Of a DNA stretch of 64,000 bases, positions 59,324 to 64,000 are shown one piece after another. The translations under genes were made by a program, and so were the position numbers. Under the pieces are notes generated by a model. The model was not told where the DNA came from. It did not search any database and was given only the letters and a program-made list of their open reading frames with translations. How positions within the stretch are numbered: position 1 is the stretch's first letter; each line of letters opens with the position of its first letter. The stretch covers positions 3,271,903-3,335,902 of the forward strand of contig FN649743.1 in NCBI GenBank assembly GCA_000310025.1. Direction: 5' to 3'. The DNA comes from Ectocarpus siliculosus. Its lineage: Eukaryota > Sar > Phaeophyceae > Ectocarpales > Ectocarpaceae.

Positions 59324-62300
59324 TTTTTTCTCTCTGCTCATTCTTCCCGTTGTCTCTCTGCCCTGCCTGTGTCTCTCTGTGTCTCGCTCGTTCTCTCCCT
59401 CTCCCTCTCGGCTCCCGCTCCTCGATAGATTTTCGATTTGTGCGAATCCGAGGACATTCCGGCTACATTCTTCGAGGTGACGACCGCGCTAGCCTTCCAA
59501 CACTTCCGGGAATCCGGGGTCGATGCGGTGAGATACGTGTCGGTTTAGGTTGATTTGTACCCGAATTTCCCGGTATATAAAGGTCAATGCATTTCCCTGA
59601 CAACCGCATGTAATTTCTTGAAACCACACCAGTTCGCGGTGTTGCGTAACGTTTCGAGCGACTGCAGAATCAATGCGGTGACATACATTCCGCCACCGGA
59701 CCCCGTCCATACCACTCCTTTTTTTGGTCCCTGCACGCGATGCCACCATCGATGAGTTCAGTCACCCAGGACACGGTTGTATCGGTGCCTCTGTCCAGGA
59801 TTGACACGTGAGGGATCGCAACAGCGAGTTGAACGTCGTTGAGAATTGAGCTTGCCTTTTTGCTGTTTTTCTGTATTTCGTTGGCGCCGCCGCCGCCGCC
59901 GCCGCTGCTGCTGCTGTGCCCCCTTTTTGTCCAACCAGATCGTGGTGGAGACCGGTCTAGGGGGACGGTTGGACGCGACGAACATATTGAAGCCGGCTCT
60001 GACCGTCGTCACTTCCGTCGGGTGGGTGGAACTCTCAGCCCTGGACACGGAAGAAGTGCCCTCCCCCCCCCCCCCCGCCCCCCGCCCCCCGCCCCGCGCG
60101 CCTTCCTATCGGGTAGCCACCGACCGCGGTATCACATTGCTGTGCCGATGAGTTTGTTCGCCTGGCACGGACGCAGAGCGTCGATTATCCCTCTCTTTTT
60201 CATGCATCCTGCGCACTTTCATGGGCGTGGCGCCGCCTAACTTCGAGAGATACAATGGTAGTCTTGGCGGTGATCAAATTATGATAATTTTTGACCCGGC
60301 GCAAGAACGCCATGATTTAACCACCACCGCGACAACAACAACCCTAGAAACCTCCAGCAGCACCACCGGTGCGCTGTAGCCGTTGCAACTTCGAGGAGCT
60401 TACTACGTGAACGCGCGGCGAGGTGTAGTCGGCTCCTTTGTAGTTGCGGTATTCGTGAGATGTGTAGAAAGTCCCTCACTGAGGAGATTGCCTCAATCGC
60501 TCCCTCGTTGACTGGACAGCAGCAGCAGCAGCAGCAGCCCGCTCCTACTTTGTGTTTCGGCGCGCCTAGTCAGCCGGCACTACACACTGCTGTTTTGGTC
60601 GTGCAAATGTTCTTGTGGATGTCCACATGTTCCCTCATTGTTCTTCCTCCCCTTGTGAATGCTATTTCGCTTCCGTTTTCCTGCTGTTTCTCTTAACACA
60701 CACAACGGAAACAAACAAGGCTTGACCACACCAGGATCTTGGGAGACACTGTGGAGCAAATCGCCCTCGAGAAGGCCGGGATTTTCAAGCCGGGCGTCCC
60801 CGCTCTCGTCGGCGACGGCTGTCCTGTCGACATCATGAGGGTAAGCTTCCGGCGGAAAGGGTGGGGTTGGTTTGGATTACCTGTATCGAATATCATGATG
60901 GTGTTCCTTGTCGTCATAGCTGCTGATGTTGTTGTTGTTGTTGCTGTTGTGACTGTTGTTTTTTTACCTTGAGGGGCATGCCGAATCTCCCGCCGAAAGA
61001 TATGGTAGCTGGGTTTTAAACTCCCCAGAAGTTTATTGTGTCGATTCTGCTTCTAAAGTGGCAGAATATTAAAGAACACCTTTGGCGTGGTTCTCGAGAG
61101 CTGCATGCGAAGCCAAGGGACTCTGGTACCCACACACCACGCAGACAACGTCCCCCTGCGCAAGCTTGGTTTACGTTTTCCCTCCACGCTAATCCCCTCC
61201 CCCCCTCCAGCTGCTAGTCCACAAAGCCGTGGCCGTTACCAGTGACACCCCCCCCCCCGTCGCGCCTCTCGTATGCTTCCGAACACATGAACAAACTGCC
61301 GAATAGGGCGTGGCCGAGAGCGGAGGATGCCCGTTCCACCGCTGGGCAGACGTCTTCCCCGAAGGAACTAACGCCGGGGATGACGAAGATTATGACGAGG
61401 AGAACACCCGCCTGGCCGAGGCCGGCCTGGTACTGCTGGGCCGTTCCCACCCGGAGTTGTGCGTTAACGAGGTGTGTGTTGTGCATCGGAAATGAGATAT
61501 TTTTTTGTCACGTTTAGAGACGGTTGACCAGCTTCTAAGAGAGGGGGGGTAGTGGGATAGAAATACAGGGAGAATGGGGGTATTGTAGAATGATGGTTTG
61601 TTCGATCCGACGCACGTTGGAAATATGTCCAACCAATGGGAATGGACGAGGCTTGAGGCTATTCTCTCTGTCGCTCCCACCATGTACGCATCACAATGCT
61701 ACCCGAAATATAGGGCGGATGTGTCAGTGCATTGGTTTTCGAGGCAGAGACTGCAAGTATTTCAGGTGCGAGGAGAAAAGCAACTCGTTGAGTGTGCCAT
61801 GGGCGCTGGAGAGGCCAATGAATGCAAAACGGACTCTTGTTCCTTGCTTCGTTCTTTTGAGTGTTTTCCGATATTTTTGGTGCGTCGGGGACGCGCAGAC
61901 CCAAGCCTGTGGGAACATCTTGCACTTGTTTGTTAACGTGGCCGAACAAAGAACGCACATGCGGGCTGCTGCAATTTGCTCCAGATCATGAGCGAAACCA
62001 CGGCGAGACGACAGACTTTTTCGGACGACCGATCTCTTGCTGTCTTTAGACCTTTGCAGCGTCCCTCCTTCACAAACTTCAAGGATATATATCCATTAGC
62101 CGTCTGGACAAACGAAACCCCCCCCAGCCTTCCCCTTTCCATCCGTCGGACCCCTTTTACCGCCCCCACCATGTCCACTCTGTCGTTCCCCCGGGCAGCA
62201 CACATACATCCAACCGCGTGCCTTTCAACAACCCCTTTCTTTGCACCACCGCCGACAAAAAATCCGCCGCACCTTTGTTTGCCAGGACGCCTTGCGCCGC

Positions 62301-63222
62301 GGCGTGACGCAACGACCACCGTGCCGCTTCGAGGTGCTCCAGGTAGACGCCCCCGCGGCGGCGGCGGCGGCGGAGGCGGCGGCCACCGGAAAAAAAGTCG
62401 AATCTTCGCATAGCGGGGGAGAAGCCGGTGCCGGCGGGGGGGGGAGCGGAGGCGGAGGCGTTGTCACGGTGGTGCTGGATGTTGCACACAACCCTCCGGC
62501 GATCGTTCGGTTTTTCCAGAAGGTGATGGATGGATACAGTGGATACACTTATCACAAACTGTTTGTATCCTCCGACGTTTCTTCCTCGCTCGCGAAACCG
62601 AGGAAAACAACAGGCCCTTGTCGTATCGAGACGACGTCTAAGCCGCTTGAATCCTCTAATTATCTCCTTCATTCGCGAAACCTAAGGAAAAGAAAAAGCC
62701 GCCGCTTCGAGCCGGCGACCCGTCGTCGTCTCTACCATACGATAAGGGCTGTTTTTTTTTTTTTACCGTTTTGTTTGTTGTTTTGTTTCCACCAGCCCCC
62801 TTTTTTATGATCCGTTGTGCTCGCTCGTCGTCTTTCCGATTTTCTTGCGATACTGTCTCTTGTGTGACGCTTGAGTTCCGCGACGATTTCGCGATTACAC
62901 CGCCAATCCCATTGAGTTTGGCTGCTGACGGGGGTGTTTATTTATCCCCCTTGTAGCATCACTCCCGCGTTCCCCTGATCTCTCGCGTCTCGTATTTAGA
63001 TGGACAGCGTTCGGATGAGAATGCAAGGCACAAAAAGTAGGCATCCTTATCTTTTTATGGCCGGGATATCGTTTTTGGCATCTATTCCTTTACCAGGTGG
63101 CGAAGGAGTTCCCGGGGAGGCGTATTCGTGTTGTGGCGGCATTTTCGGGCGACAAGGACTCGAAGGATTGCCTCTCGACCATCGTGACAAGTGCTGCCCC
63201 CGAAAGGATACATCTTGCCGAG
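57101..63222 (+). CDS. Folylpolyglutamate synthase / FolC-type Mur ligase (3'-incomplete)
   Basis: The enzyme adds glutamates to tetrahydrofolate using ATP, retaining folates in cytosol or organelles. Exons are 57101-57139, 57466-57582, 57933-58085, 59429-59527, 59939-60021, 60720-60840, 61307-61471 (or from 61211), 62286-62522 and 63097-63222; all join in phase. Motifs are in family order: [27 protein letters not shown] (ATP P-loop, split by an intron), [102 protein letters not shown] and [12 protein letters not shown]. The exon at 62286 has an Ala/Gly-rich insert of about 45 residues before the AHN motif, encoded by GCG/GGC runs. The exon ending at 63222 uses a GC donor (GAG before GCGAGT). 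The last exon was not recognised and may lie beyond 64000. An upstream targeting sequence is possible. An in-frame TAG at 61304-61306 is discussed under findings. Confidence 0.9.
57587..57672 (+). repeat. (CTG)n/(GTT)n microsatellites
   Basis: Two tracts, GCTGCTGCT and GTTGTTGTT, follow one another directly after the donor of the exon ending at 57582. Confidence 0.85.
58120..59075. repeat. Clustered GGAGAGATGGCACCGG repeats in a synthase intron
   Basis: At least ten copies of GGTCGGAGAGATGGCACCGG and variants occur in two groups (58120-58255 and 58830-59075), in both orientations (for example ATCTCTCCGACC near 58245). A short AT-rich segment with AAAACATTTAA recurs beside them. This looks like one or two related foldback elements of about 130-250 bases; the borders are not fixed. 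Confidence 0.65.
59289..59320 (+). repeat. (CT)n microsatellite
   Basis: A perfect CT run in the pyrimidine-rich 3' half of the intron before the exon at 59429. It may extend the pyrimidine tract. Confidence 0.9.
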
Positions 63223-64000
63223 GCGAGTCTCGTTTTGTTGTATGCGTAGCGCTGAACTAATCTCGAGCGAATGGGGTAGGCTTGTGCCATGCGATGGAGT
63301 GTACCATCGTTCGCAGACATGTATTCATAGTATTCTAGAGAGATTTGTCTACCCTTGTTGTTTTTTCCTGTGCCGGACTTTGGAAAATGGATGGCACAAA
63401 GAGTAGGCGTCCTATGAGTGCATAGAGGAGTCATGCCGTAGAGCGTTGTTTCCGAAATACTTACATCTATTGTATTGCACGTGGAATGAGGCAAAATTGT
63501 TTTGTAAGGTACTTGGCCTGCTTTCACAGGTTCAGCATGCTGCCGAGTGTGTACGCACCAGAGGGCTCGACAGTGTGTGAAAGGGAGACATATTGCCTAG
63601 AGGCGTGTGGCAATGTACTTGACTACAGCAGCATGCTGCCAACAAAGCCGTTTCGATGTTTTGGCGCTTGAGGTTTGGGCGTGAGACGTGTCGTTTCGTC
63701 AACGGTTCCACGAAATCTCCGAGGCCGATATTGGACGAGCCGATACGAGGAGACGGCGTATTTTTCCTCACCGCTGGCCCACCGCCGCCCCTTTCCAACC
63801 GCGAGTATTTTCATACAGCCAGTTTCTGAAGAAACGCAGCAACATGCGGAAGAAATGAACTATTTGCTCTCCCACTGCAACCAAGACTTCAAGACTTCGA
63901 TTCATGGCTGAGTGGCGAAACATGACCTCCCGGCGTGCATCCAGGATTAAGAAAGCGGACGAAGTCAATCGCGAGCCAAATGACGCCTGCGTGGTTTCCC
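63223..64000. other. Downstream of the synthase exon; nothing assigned
   Basis: The conserved C-terminal motif of the synthase family is not visible here. A - strand open frame at 63768-63968 (66 residues) has no recognised domain. Confidence 0.35.

Noticed and set aside
1-64000. CRISPR arrays, operons, ribosome binding sites
   Set aside because: The window is eukaryotic and intron-rich. The direct repeats seen are microsatellites, palindrome arrays or transposon parts, without regular repeat-spacer structure.

Overview
This is nuclear DNA of an intron-rich eukaryote. GC is near 50%, and the genes consist of short exons (about 40-290 bases, mostly 80-140) separated by introns of roughly 0.1-2 kb with pyrimidine-rich 3' ends. 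Microsatellites are abundant, and there is one run of 347 N. The gene content (a Golgi-type GT61 glycosyltransferase, folylpolyglutamate synthase, a diflavin reductase, a coiled-coil protein of flagellar type) and the gene architecture suggest a multicellular stramenopile, most likely a brown alga. That assignment is inference. The single-frame ORFs are mostly noise, so I built the gene models by joining exons whose splice sites and codon phases agree.

Layout: 1-2168 shows no gene but has a (TC)n run and a short telomere-like repeat. 2169-5307 is a + strand gene of unknown function with an acidic, partly coiled-coil product. A copy of a non-coding dispersed element lies at 5835-6456, next to a disputed exon. 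6.7-11.1 kb is mostly repeats, including two arrays of 14-base palindromes (2.66-2.95 and 9.04-9.65 kb). 11172-13508 (+) encodes the FAD/NADPH half of a P450-reductase-like diflavin enzyme; its N-terminal half is not visible and one splice site appears broken. 16427-23961 (-) is a coiled-coil gene of about 14 visible exons. 24-34.7 kb is gene-poor, with two exons of a putative secreted protein (29.1-29.9 kb), a 375-base foldback element with a 5-base target duplication (31199-31573), and an array of CATGG palindromes (32.3-32.7 kb). 34764-38462 (+) is a multi-pass membrane protein. 38.5-45.3 kb holds only isolated candidate exons, mostly on the - strand.

45296-55777 (-) is the best gene here: 14 exons joining without a phase break into a 625-residue type II membrane protein of glycosyltransferase family 61. 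It is transcribed divergently from 57101-63222 (+), folylpolyglutamate synthase, whose 3' end lies beyond what I can recognise. Several copies of the dispersed element, with the N gap, sit inside one GT61 intron and seem to be partly mis-assembled.

The genes show no sign of acting in one pathway; this is an ordinary chromosomal neighbourhood. The points most worth following are GC-AG introns required by reading phase in several genes, a dispersed element found twice within about 30 bases of a splice site, three different families of palindrome-rich repeats, and signs of decay or sequence error in the reductase and in the synthase.
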